The position numbers and the translations under genes were made by a program. 11,651 nucleotides of DNA. Source: Thermoplasmata archaeon (GTDB lineage: Archaea > Thermoplasmatota > Thermoplasmata > Thermoplasmatales > Thermoplasmataceae). Below are positions 1 through 7,609 of this stretch, piece after piece. The stretch lies in assembly GCA_021826765.1 (NCBI GenBank), contig JAKAYK010000020.1:1-11651 (forward strand), read 5' to 3'. Under the pieces are notes generated by a model. The model did not search any database and had not been told where the DNA came from. It saw only the letters and a program-made list of their open reading frames with translations. The stretch's first letter is position 1. Each line of letters opens with the position of its first letter.

Positions 1-1059
<1,059 letters not shown>

Positions 1060-1089
1060 TTTTTTTACACAAAAACAACTATTTTTTTT
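1060..1089 (+). terminator. T-rich terminator after the thermosome gene
   Basis: A run of seven T follows the TGA stop directly (1060-1066) and a second run of eight T lies at 1082-1089. Archaeal RNA polymerase stops at such U-rich tracts without needing a hairpin, and none is seen. It separates the thermosome transcript from sucC. Confidence 0.55.
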
Positions 1090-1104
1090 CTATTTGCAGT
1101 ATTG

Positions 1105-1119
1105 TCATATTTTTTATTC
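1105..1119 (+). promoter_or_regulatory. Possible TATA region for sucC-sucD-argF
   Basis: The AT-rich stretch CATATTTTTTATTC lies about 30-45 bases before the sucC start, which would leave a short leader carrying the GGTGA ribosome site. The region between the two T-runs is so T-rich that several positions could serve, so the exact site is a guess. Confidence 0.25.
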
Positions 1120-1140
1120 ATTGAAAACATAGGGGGTCTA

Positions 1141-1145
1141 GGTGA
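1141..1145 (+). promoter_or_regulatory. Ribosome binding site that fixes the sucC start
   Basis: GGTGA, a perfect match to the archaeal anti-Shine-Dalgarno end of 16S rRNA, stands four bases before the TTG at 1150. It supports that TTG over the in-frame TTG at 1102, which has no such site and would add 16 residues unlike the family. Confidence 0.7.
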
Positions 1146-1149
1146 AACC

Positions 1150-2256
1150 TTGAATCTCTATGAATATATGGGAAAAGAAGTGTTCAGAAGACATGGCATA
1201 CCTGTACCATCGGGTTATGTCGTGGAAAAAGAAACTGACGTCAGAAAATATGAAATGCCTGTAGTTGTTAAATCCCAGATACTTCTCGGCGGAAGAGGGA
1301 AGTCAGGTGGAATAAAGTTTGCCAGGTCCGAACAGGAACTGAATGCTTCAGTTAACCAGCTTCTTGGCTCAAAGATCAGGGACTTAGCCGTCACAAAGGT
1401 TCTGATTGAGGAAATGATCGATATCAAAAAGGAAATGTATGTGAGCATTGCCCTTGACAGGACAAATAAGTCTCCTATCCTTATATGTACATCAGAAGGC
1501 GGAGTTGAGATAGAATCCGTTTCCAGTGACAAGATATTCACAAGGATTATTGATCCACTCCTCGGATATTCGCAGTTCATTGGAAGGGATGCAGTAAATT
1601 TCATGAAACTGGAACCAGAAGTTGGAAAGCAGTTCATGGCAATTCTGGAAAAACTTTATGAAATATTCAACACAGAGGACTGTGAGCTTGTGGAGATCAA
1701 TCCGCTTGTTGTCACAGGAAGCGGAAAGGTCATAGCTGCAGATTCCAAGATGGTCATAGACAGCGATTCACTCTTCAGGCACAGGGAATTTGAAGTATTA
1801 GATCCTGAAAAGACACCTCTGGAACTTGAGGCAAATTCAAAGGGTTATTCATTCATAGAACTTGATGGAAATATTGGTGTCATAGCCAATGGTGCAGGCC
1901 TCACAATGGCAACTCTGGATGCACTCACGCTTCATAATGCAAAACCAAGAAATTTCCTTGATCTTGGTGGAACAGACAATTCAGAAACTGTTTCAAATTC
2001 ATTTGAGTTTGTTCTCAAGGCAAACCCTAAAACAATCCTGGTGAACATATTTGGAGGAATAACCAAGTGCGATACAGTGGCAACGGGAATAGCCCTTGCA
2101 AAATCAAGATTTGGAATCAAGCAGCCCATAGTTGTAAGGCTCAGTGGAATCAGGGAAGAAGAGGGGAGAAAAATACTGAAGGATGCAGGCATAGACTCAT
2201 ATCCATCCATGATGGAAGCAGTCGAAGGCGTTGTAAAGGTAACAGGAGGCAATTAA
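1150..2256 (+). CDS. sucC: Succinyl-CoA ligase, beta subunit
   Basis: Nucleotide-binding subunit of succinyl-CoA ligase (succinate + CoA + NTP to succinyl-CoA + NDP + Pi, reversible), a cytosolic TCA-cycle enzyme that works with SucD. With the TTG start at 1150 the protein has 368 residues and begins MNLYEYMGKEVFRRHGIPVP, matching the usual start of the family (MNLHEYQ...). The ATP-grasp domain fills about residues 1-230, with the glycine-rich loop LLGGRGKSGG at 45-54 and the metal-binding region CELVEINPLVV at 178-188. The C-terminal ligase domain carries GAGLTMATLD at 248-257, FLDLGGTDN at 269-277 and NIFGGITKCD at 299-308. The next gene, sucD, begins one base after the stop, with GGAGG at 2245-2249 inside the end of sucC. 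Whether ATP or GTP is used cannot be read here. Very sure of the function. Confidence 0.96.
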   Translation: MNLYEYMGKEVFRRHGIPVPSGYVVEKETDVRKYEMPVVVKSQILLGGRGKSGGIKFARSEQELNASVNQLLGSKIRDLAVTKVLIEEMIDIKKEMYVSIALDRTNKSPILICTSEGGVEIESVSSDKIFTRIIDPLLGYSQFIGRDAVNFMKLEPEVGKQFMAILEKLYEIFNTEDCELVEINPLVVTGSGKVIAADSKMVIDSDSLFRHREFEVLDPEKTPLELEANSKGYSFIELDGNIGVIANGAGLTMATLDALTLHNAKPRNFLDLGGTDNSETVSNSFEFVLKANPKTILVNIFGGITKCDTVATGIALAKSRFGIKQPIVVRLSGIREEEGRKILKDAGIDSYPSMMEAVEGVVKVTGGN

Positions 2257-2257
2257 G

Positions 2258-3118
2258 ATGAGCGTATATGTGGATAAGGATACAAGAGTGGTTGTGCAGG
2301 GAATAACCGGAAAACAGGGTTCATTCCATGCGGGCGAAATGATGGCATTCGGAACAAACGTAGTTGCAGGAACATCACCAACCAAGGCAGGAACAAAATT
2401 CAATGACAGGGTACCTGTTGTTTCATCCCTGAGGGATGCGATGGAATTTGAGCCCAATGCAACAATGATAAGCGTTGCAGCACCCTTTGTTAAGGATGCT
2501 GCTTTTGAGGCAATAGATGCCGGAATAAAGCTCATATACATCCTGACAGAGCATGTTCCGTTCCATGACTCAATGGAAATATATCACAACGCAAAAAGGA
2601 AGGGCATAGTGATGCTTGGGCCCAACGGACCAGGAATAACAGCCATATCAAGCAAATGCAAGATTGGAATCATGCCCGGAAAAATATTCAGGAAGGGAAA
2701 TGTTGCAGTTGCTTCAAGAAGCGGAACACTGACATACGAAATAGTGGATGCAGTCACAAGAAGCGGAAGAGGAGAAAGTACTGTTATAGGACTGGGTGGA
2801 GACCCCGTGGTTGGTCTCAGTTACATAGATGTACTTCAGCAGTTCGAAAAGGATCCTGAAACAGAGCAGATTGTTCTGGTGGGTGAAATCGGAGGAAGCA
2901 ATGAGGAACTGGCTGCTGCATATATAAAGAAGCATGTCACAAAAAAGGTAGTTGCATACATAACAGGAAGAAGTGCACCTCCAGGAAAGAGGATGGGGCA
3001 TGCAGGGGCCATTATCGAGAAAGGCGTCGGAACAGCCGAATCCAAGATAAAGGCGTTCAACGAAGCAGGCGTGAAGGTTGCAGACTATCCAATAAATGTA
3101 CCGGATTTCCTGGAGTGA
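2258..3118 (+). CDS. sucD: Succinyl-CoA ligase, alpha subunit
   Basis: CoA-binding and phosphohistidine subunit, partner of SucC. The protein has 286 residues, the normal size. An N-terminal Rossmann CoA-binding domain shows VVQGITGKQGSFH at about 12-24 and VAAPFVKDAAFEAIDAGIK at 73-91. The ligase domain shows MLGPNGPGI at 119-127, ASRSGTLTYE at 152-161 and GLGGDPVVG at 178-186. The active-site histidine that carries the phosphate is His248 in GHAGAI (247-252). The ATG at 2258 follows the sucC TAA by one base and has a GGAGG site eight bases before it, so the two subunits are almost certainly made from one transcript in equal amounts. The last codons contain the ribosome site for argF (GGAGTGA at 3112-3118, ending on the sucD stop codon). 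Confidence 0.97.
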   Translation: MSVYVDKDTRVVVQGITGKQGSFHAGEMMAFGTNVVAGTSPTKAGTKFNDRVPVVSSLRDAMEFEPNATMISVAAPFVKDAAFEAIDAGIKLIYILTEHVPFHDSMEIYHNAKRKGIVMLGPNGPGITAISSKCKIGIMPGKIFRKGNVAVASRSGTLTYEIVDAVTRSGRGESTVIGLGGDPVVGLSYIDVLQQFEKDPETEQIVLVGEIGGSNEELAAAYIKKHVTKKVVAYITGRSAPPGKRMGHAGAIIEKGVGTAESKIKAFNEAGVKVADYPINVPDFLE

Positions 3119-3122
3119 AAAT

Positions 3123-4040
3123 ATGTTCAAGAAGGATCTTATATCAATCCTTGATCTGGGGGATGATTTCCAGGAGGTCATCAATCTTGGGCTGAAACTC
3201 AAGAGATCAAGATACCATCCCCATGAGGCTGTGAAGGGCAGGTCTCTGGGAATGATTTTCGAGAAATCAAGCACAAGGACAAGGGTATCCCTTGAAACAG
3301 CAATGTACCAGCTTGGTGGAAATGCCATATACCTTAACCCGAACGATATGCAGATGGGAAGGGGGGAAACTGTGAAGGATACTGCAATGGTTCTTTCAGG
3401 TATGCTTGACATCATAACTTACAGGGCTTTCAGGCATGAAAATGTGGAAACACTTGCAAAGCATTCATCAGTGCCTGTAATAAATGCACTGGACGACAGG
3501 GAACACCCCCTTCAGCTTATTGCTGACTTCATGACAATCGCGGAGAAGAAAAACAGGCTTGATGGAATGAAATTTGCGTACGTGGGAGACGGAAACAACA
3601 TGGTCAATTCCATCCTGCTGGCCTGCGCAATGACAGGAATGGATGTTTCCATAGCAACACCAAAGGGTTTTGAGCCTGACAGCAAATTTATCCAGATGGC
3701 AAAATCCACAGGAGCAAAAACAGGTTCAAAGATAGAGGCAACAACTGATCCCGTGGCAGCGGTTACGGATGCAGATATTGTTTACACGGATGTATGGGTC
3801 TCCATGGGTCAGGAAAAAGAGAAAGAGGAGAAGGAAAAGATTTTCAGGAATTATCAGGTGAATTCAGATCTGGTTTCCCACGCAAGGAAGGATTATATTT
3901 TCATGCATTGCCTCCCTGCACACAGGGGCCTTGAAGTCACAGATGAAGTTGCAGACAGCATAAACAGTGTAATTTTCCAGGAAGCAGAAAACAGGCTTCA
4001 CAGTGCTAAAGCAGCAATAGTCTACCTTCTCTCACACTGA
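3123..4040 (+). CDS. argF: Ornithine carbamoyltransferase
   Basis: Makes citrulline from ornithine and carbamoyl phosphate, the sixth step of arginine synthesis, in the cytosol. The protein has 305 residues, normal for the family. The carbamoyl-phosphate loop SSTRTR is at 49-54, HPLQ at 128-131, the ornithine-specific SMG loop at 227-229 (in TDVWVSMGQE) and HCLPAHRG, with the reactive cysteine, at 262-269; the SMG and HCLP motifs distinguish it from aspartate carbamoyltransferase. A charged KEKEEKEK stretch follows the SMG loop. The ATG at 3123 is chosen because GGAGTGA ends four bases before it and the protein then begins MFKKDLISILDL; an in-frame start at 3096 would lie inside sucD. The four-base gap to sucD points to co-transcription. 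A hairpin plus T-run ends the gene. A catabolic (arginine deiminase) role cannot be excluded by sequence alone. Confidence 0.95.
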   Translation: MFKKDLISILDLGDDFQEVINLGLKLKRSRYHPHEAVKGRSLGMIFEKSSTRTRVSLETAMYQLGGNAIYLNPNDMQMGRGETVKDTAMVLSGMLDIITYRAFRHENVETLAKHSSVPVINALDDREHPLQLIADFMTIAEKKNRLDGMKFAYVGDGNNMVNSILLACAMTGMDVSIATPKGFEPDSKFIQMAKSTGAKTGSKIEATTDPVAAVTDADIVYTDVWVSMGQEKEKEEKEKIFRNYQVNSDLVSHARKDYIFMHCLPAHRGLEVTDEVADSINSVIFQEAENRLHSAKAAIVYLLSH

Positions 4041-4074
4041 TTGCAATTCCCAGGCAATCAGAAAACATTTTTTT
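4037..4074 (+). terminator. Hairpin terminator containing the argF stop codon
   Basis: CTGATTGC (4037-4044) and GCAATCAG (4054-4061) are perfect 8-base inverted copies around a 9-base loop. T7 follows at 4068-4074. The argF TGA stop (4038-4040) lies within the left arm. The layout resembles a bacterial intrinsic terminator, although archaea usually need only the T-run. Confidence 0.65.
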
Positions 4075-4091
4075 AGATACATAGAAAAGAA

Positions 4092-4164
4092 CGCCGCCGG
4101 TCGGGCTCGAACCGACGACCGCTCGCTTAACAGGCGAGTGCTCTACCAACTGAGCTACAGCGGC
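4092..4164 (-). tRNA. tRNA-Asn (anticodon GTT)
   Basis: On the minus strand the sequence folds as a full cloverleaf. The acceptor GCCGCTG pairs with CGGCGGC (one G-U) and is followed by discriminator G. The D arm is GCTC...GAGC, the anticodon stem CTCGC/GCGAG encloses loop CTGTTAA with anticodon GTT, and the T arm GTCGG/CCGAC encloses TTCGAGC. No intron is present and CCA is not encoded. C56, the target of Trm56, is present, and the trm56 gene lies 36 bases upstream on the same strand. Confidence 0.97.
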
Positions 4165-4200
4165 TTAGGGTGGTTATAAAAAACATGCAATTAAGTCTTT

Positions 4201-5166
4201 CTAAATGTCCCTGTTCCCGTTCTCAATTCCATCAGGGTTCTGCCCATTAATTTCTTGATCCATGATCTCAAACTCCCTGAAAAAATCTGCACCATGATCC
4301 TGGTCTTCTTCCTGATTGCCTGAAATTGTCAGTGCAGAAAAAACAACAATCCTCTCTTCTGTGGAAAGGGCCCCATTCCTGCTGTCCTCATGGATTATGG
4401 CATTTTCAATTCTTAAAACCGAATCCGCAACAGTTTTGGACACATCATTCAGTCCCTTGATAAATTCATGATTGTACTCCACAAGAGGCAGCAGCATGGA
4501 ACATGCAGAGACAAGGTTTCTGTCACAATCAATGTCTGTGGCAATCCTCATGGATATAGATTCTATCTCCACTGCACGTTCAAAGGATTCCGGAGGGAGA
4601 TTGTTTTCCCTCAATATATCAAGGCAGCGGGCCCTGTCTGGAATTAATACGACTTTCTTCCCCTTTTCCATGGGCACAACCCTCAGTTTACCTGGAAATT
4701 TAAGGGAGAATTCCTTTCCATGCATGATCCTGTCCAGAAGGATTGCAAGGGCAGATATCTCGCTGATTGGCTGGGAAGTGACAGACACATTGAGAGTGCT
4801 TTCAGCATAAACATTACCCGGAACCTTCTCAGCCCCGACAAAAATGACAAGATTCTTTCCTGAGGACATGAATTCATCAATTTTTTCTATGGACTGGTCA
4901 ATAGGAATTCCATACATGGTGAGATGGATTAAATTCCTATTTTTCGAATCTCTCAGGAATTTACCAAGGGAAACACCAGTTTCAATTGAGAAATCTCCAC
5001 CAAAATCATTCACAACCTTCCTGATGCTCTTTTCCAGCTGTTCGTCTCCAGTGTCCACGATTATTCCTGAGGCACCAAATGCGCGGGCAGTGAGGGCCAC
5101 ATGTGTGGTAACACGCTTATCACGCATGGGCCTGTGCCCATATCTGTAAACCCTGATATCAGTCAT
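4201..5166 (-). CDS. trm56: tRNA (cytidine-56-2'-O)-methyltransferase with C-terminal HD-like extension
   Basis: SPOUT-family enzyme (aTrm56, DUF127) that 2'-O-methylates C56 in the T loop of archaeal tRNAs using S-adenosylmethionine. The ATG at 5166 gives 321 residues beginning MTDIRVYRYGHRPMRDKRVT; a TTG one codon earlier is possible. The core occupies about residues 1-165: HRPMRDKRVTTHVALTARAF at 11-30, LTMYGIPI at 82-89, IFVGAEKVP at 108-116, and the knot segment NVSVTSQPISEISALAILLD at 126-145. The family is usually below 200 residues, so about 130 are extra. Residues 180-285 follow the helical pattern of an HD phosphohydrolase domain (LDILRENNLPP, SMRIATDIDCDRNLVSACSM, LSTEERIVVFSALTISG), but the HD pair is replaced by PL (LLPL, 225-228). 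The remaining 35 residues are acidic and polar. The start overlaps the upstream regulator gene by eight bases, suggesting translational coupling. The methyltransferase call is secure; the HD relationship is my inference. Confidence 0.9.
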   Translation of the reverse strand: MTDIRVYRYGHRPMRDKRVTTHVALTARAFGASGIIVDTGDEQLEKSIRKVVNDFGGDFSIETGVSLGKFLRDSKNRNLIHLTMYGIPIDQSIEKIDEFMSSGKNLVIFVGAEKVPGNVYAESTLNVSVTSQPISEISALAILLDRIMHGKEFSLKFPGKLRVVPMEKGKKVVLIPDRARCLDILRENNLPPESFERAVEIESISMRIATDIDCDRNLVSACSMLLPLVEYNHEFIKGLNDVSKTVADSVLRIENAIIHEDSRNGALSTEERIVVFSALTISGNQEEDQDHGADFFREFEIMDQEINGQNPDGIENGNRDI

Positions 5167-5662
5167 CAAGCACTTTCTCTATTTTGAATCCCTTTATCTG
5201 AAGAATATTGGATCTTTTCACAATGCCACGGAGAAATGTCTGTGTTATTCCAAGTTTTTCTGCGATTTCACCCATGAATACGCCCTCATTCCCGGACATC
5301 ATTTCTATGATTTCATTTTCATATTTTTCAAGGTGGCTATCAGGCAGGTTTGTTGCATAGATTATATCCGCAAGCTCTTCCATTGTCCCCATAATATTGA
5401 TCTGGACATTGTTATAGTATGTGTGGTAACCCTTTTCCGGTCCATTGCTCCCGGTTATCCACTGGCTCTCGAGCATTTTAATCTTATCCAGATAGAGAAG
5501 TGCCTTTTTTCCTTCGGTACCATACTTTTCCTGTATGTTTGGAAGCGTTATCCAGCTAGTTGACAGGTCAATGAGCAATTTTCTCTTGATATCCGTATCA
5601 GCTGCCCTGAAAATGGAAACAAGATCACCCGGTTCGTTTATAACTTTAATTCTTCCAGCCAT
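5159..5662 (-). CDS. Archaeal ArsR-like winged-helix protein (putative transcription regulator)
   Basis: The 167-residue protein contains two helix-turn-helix-like regions. The first, about residues 25-90 (KRKLLIDLSTSWITLPNIQE, then EKYGTEGKKALLYLDKIKML), is a winged helix whose wing is followed by GPEKGYHTYYNNVQINIMGT, a segment I associate with a widespread euryarchaeal ArsR-type family. The second is near residues 130-165 (GEIAEKLGITQTFLRGIVKR). No metal-binding cysteine cluster is present (there is no Cys), so metal sensing is unlikely. The stop lies within the start of trm56, so the two are one transcription unit. A TATA-like element sits about 25 bases before the ATG and no good ribosome site is seen, which suggests a leaderless mRNA. 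Targets and ligand are unknown. DNA binding is inferred from the fold pattern. Confidence 0.78.
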   Translation of the reverse strand: MAGRIKVINEPGDLVSIFRAADTDIKRKLLIDLSTSWITLPNIQEKYGTEGKKALLYLDKIKMLESQWITGSNGPEKGYHTYYNNVQINIMGTMEELADIIYATNLPDSHLEKYENEIIEMMSGNEGVFMGEIAEKLGITQTFLRGIVKRSNILQIKGFKIEKVLDD

Positions 5663-5682
5663 CCTGAGTATATTGTTTTAAT

Positions 5683-5691
5683 GTATATTTC
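5683..5691 (-). promoter_or_regulatory. TATA box for the arsR-like/trm56 unit (leaderless type)
   Basis: On the minus strand GAAATATAC spans -29 to -21 from the ATG at 5662. An archaeal TATA element is normally centred about 25-27 bases before transcription starts, so the RNA would start at or within a few bases of the ATG. The bases before the ATG (CTCAGG) are not a good ribosome site. Confidence 0.5.
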
Positions 5692-5934
5692 AATTTGCAA
5701 TAACATTCAGACAATTCATGGAATATGAAATATGAGAACTATTCGTTTTTCTCCTGTTCATTATATATGGAACATACAATTTATTATTCATATGCATCCT
5801 TTTGGGCAAATGCGCATGTCTGAAAAAGAGAAATCATGATGCATGAGATCAGTCTGCATAAACAAATTCCTACTGCTGATTGAAATCGTGATTGATATAG
5901 CAAGAATGATATAGAATCCATACATTCATTTTCA
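5692..5934. other. AT-rich intergenic region between divergent units
   Basis: This gap separates the minus-strand arsR-like gene from the plus-strand ABC cassette. It holds short AT-rich tracts and a GATATAG element (5908-5914) centred about 24 bases before the TTG at 5935, which could be the cassette's leaderless promoter. No convincing gene, RNA or repeat is seen. Confidence 0.35.
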
Positions 5935-6747
5935 TTGAAATATTTAATTAAAGTTGCTGTGGCCTTTGTGGTGATGATCATTCTCCTGAGCAGTTTGGGA
6001 ATTATATATAATAATACATCACCGAAAGTGGAACTCCAGAGCAATCCCTATACATATATCCCCGGAAATGCCTATAATATATGGAGAGGCACTTATGGAA
6101 ACACATCCGTTATGATGTTCTCTGGGCATAATTACTATGGAGCCATAATTTATGGCCAGAACATGATCATTGAAAATTCAAAAATATTCAACATCTTCCG
6201 AACTCAACTATACCTCAGAGAACCACTGACATGCTTCAACGTGCCTGTCATAAGCGTTCCTGACAACAGCAGTTTCAGCTTTAAAGGATTCAATGTGATG
6301 GGCCAACTGTTAGGGCAGAATATATCCATCAACAGCAACGGTTACGAATACATTGCAAATCCTGTATCAAATATATTGATTTTTGGAAACCTGGACGCAA
6401 TCAAAGCTTCCCTCACAGCAAGTTACTATGGAACATTTATTAATCCCATTAAATTGCTCCCTATCCTGAACAGCAATTTGTTATCGTTTGAATACATTCA
6501 CAGTGCTTTCCAGTTTGTTTATTCCATTACAGGCAATATTTCATTCACATCCCTTCAGTTCCATATTTATCTCAACCCCAGTTTTAACAGCTTTTATCTA
6601 TTCATAATATTGGGATACATAATGCCTGCAAATTCTACGATTCTTCCGCTGCCCAATAATGGGGTGCTTCTCACGGTGAATAGCGGAAATTCACTCTATG
6701 AATTCCTGTATGTTAACTTTAATCTGTTCATGGACTCGGTGGTTTAA
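5935..6747 (+). CDS. Membrane-anchored extracytoplasmic protein of an ABC cassette, unknown function
   Basis: I do not recognise this 270-residue protein. The start is a TTG (MKYLIKVAVAFV); the frame is closed by a stop at 5893 and offers no other start codon upstream, and no ribosome site is seen. Residues 5-25 form one hydrophobic segment after a short basic start, so it is either an uncleaved anchor or a signal peptide. The rest should face outside: it is rich in Asn, Tyr, Ser and Phe, has seven or so N-glycosylation sequons (for example NTS 56-58, NSS 111-113, NIS 129-131, NST 233-235) and a single cysteine (100). Residues 219-231 (SFYLFIILGYIMP) are hydrophobic but short for a second membrane helix. 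Its stop overlaps the permease start (TAATG), so it should be made together with the transporter; an accessory or substrate-binding role is inference. The start codon choice is uncertain. Confidence 0.68.
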   Translation: MKYLIKVAVAFVVMIILLSSLGIIYNNTSPKVELQSNPYTYIPGNAYNIWRGTYGNTSVMMFSGHNYYGAIIYGQNMIIENSKIFNIFRTQLYLREPLTCFNVPVISVPDNSSFSFKGFNVMGQLLGQNISINSNGYEYIANPVSNILIFGNLDAIKASLTASYYGTFINPIKLLPILNSNLLSFEYIHSAFQFVYSITGNISFTSLQFHIYLNPSFNSFYLFIILGYIMPANSTILPLPNNGVLLTVNSGNSLYEFLYVNFNLFMDSVV

Positions 6748-7598
6748 TGGCCAATAATATGTTCTGGAATGTGAAAAGTATGGCTATATTTTTCCTGAAG
6801 AATTACAGGAAATCAAACGCATTCAAATATATATTTTCCCTGTTTTTGTTCATAAGTTTGCTCATGGCCATCCTGTCAATATTCTTTCTTCGTTCCATAG
6901 TGGATGAATTCATCCCAACCTCCATAAAAATTGCACATTATCCAACTCCCATTCTGCAGGACATTTACAATTTTGCATGGGCAAGCATAGCGATCTATCT
7001 ACCCGTTCTGGCCGCATCCTTTTTTGGTTCCACGTCCTTATCCTCTGACATAGAATCAAAAAACATTTACCATTTCATGACAATGCCTGTTTCAAAGGAA
7101 GAATATCTGCTTTCAAAAGTGCTCTCCTGCTACATAGCATCTGTCATGTCCGTATTTCTGTTCTTAGCAGTACAATTCATCACATACATGATCATTTTCA
7201 GAAGTTTCCCCAACTTTTCCTTTGTGAATTACGTCCTCGTCATGTTCCTCATCATATTCACAGACACCATAGGAGCAATGGCATTCAGCAGCATTGTAAA
7301 AAAGGGAAGTTACAGTCCTATTGGATTCATAGTTGTTTTTCTGCTCATAACAAACATTGTGTCACTTCTCATATCTGGCATGACCACTTTAGATGACGGT
7401 TACATAATCACCAATGCACAGAGGGTGGCCTTTCTGATATTCCTTAATATAGATCCATATTTCATGGTCTTTACAGGCTCTCTTTCAGGCCTGAGCTTGA
7501 ATGTAGAACTTCTTTCAATCTATATCCAGATAGGTTACACAGTTGTGTTCTCATTCATTCTTTATACTGTATTCCTAAGAAGGGGTGAGATATCATAA
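6747..7598 (+). CDS. ABC-2 type transporter permease
   Basis: The 283-residue integral membrane protein has about six hydrophobic helices, near residues 27-48, 78-94, 127-151, 159-178, 191-210 and 255-277. The cytosolic stretch after the second helix, DIESKNIYHFMTMPVSKEEY (101-120), has the pattern of the ABC-2 permease coupling region (family of NatB, BcrB and other exporter subunits). A large outside loop lies between helices one and two. The ATG at 6747 shares its A with the upstream TAA, and GGTGG ends four bases before it, so the start is well supported. The ATPase gene follows within about ten bases. Export of a lipid, peptide or other small molecule, or a role in membrane homeostasis, is typical of the family; the substrate cannot be read. 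Confidence 0.85.
   Translation: MANNMFWNVKSMAIFFLKNYRKSNAFKYIFSLFLFISLLMAILSIFFLRSIVDEFIPTSIKIAHYPTPILQDIYNFAWASIAIYLPVLAASFFGSTSLSSDIESKNIYHFMTMPVSKEEYLLSKVLSCYIASVMSVFLFLAVQFITYMIIFRSFPNFSFVNYVLVMFLIIFTDTIGAMAFSSIVKKGSYSPIGFIVVFLLITNIVSLLISGMTTLDDGYIITNAQRVAFLIFLNIDPYFMVFTGSLSGLSLNVELLSIYIQIGYTVVFSFILYTVFLRRGEIS
7583..7588 (+). promoter_or_regulatory. Strong ribosome site before the ABC ATPase gene, not matched to its GTG
   Basis: GGGTGA (with the core GGTGA) lies within the last codons of the permease gene. It is 21 bases before the GTG at 7610, too far for that start, but six bases before an in-frame ATA at 7595. No ATG, GTG or TTG of the ATPase frame falls at the expected distance. Confidence 0.6.
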
Positions 7599-7609
7599 GT
7601 TCAGTAGAA

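Noticed and set aside
1102..1149. Longer N-terminus for sucC from a TTG at 1102
   Set aside because: The 16 extra residues are unlike the family, while the TTG at 1150 has a perfect GGTGA site and yields the typical MNLYEY start.
2714..3415. Long minus-strand open frame opposite sucD and argF
   Set aside because: It spans two well recognised genes on the other strand and its translation resembles no family; an antisense artefact.
5784..6044. 86-codon minus-strand open frame in the gap before the ABC cassette
   Set aside because: Nearly half overlaps the start of the plus-strand anchored-protein gene, its translation resembles no family, and no promoter or ribosome site supports it.
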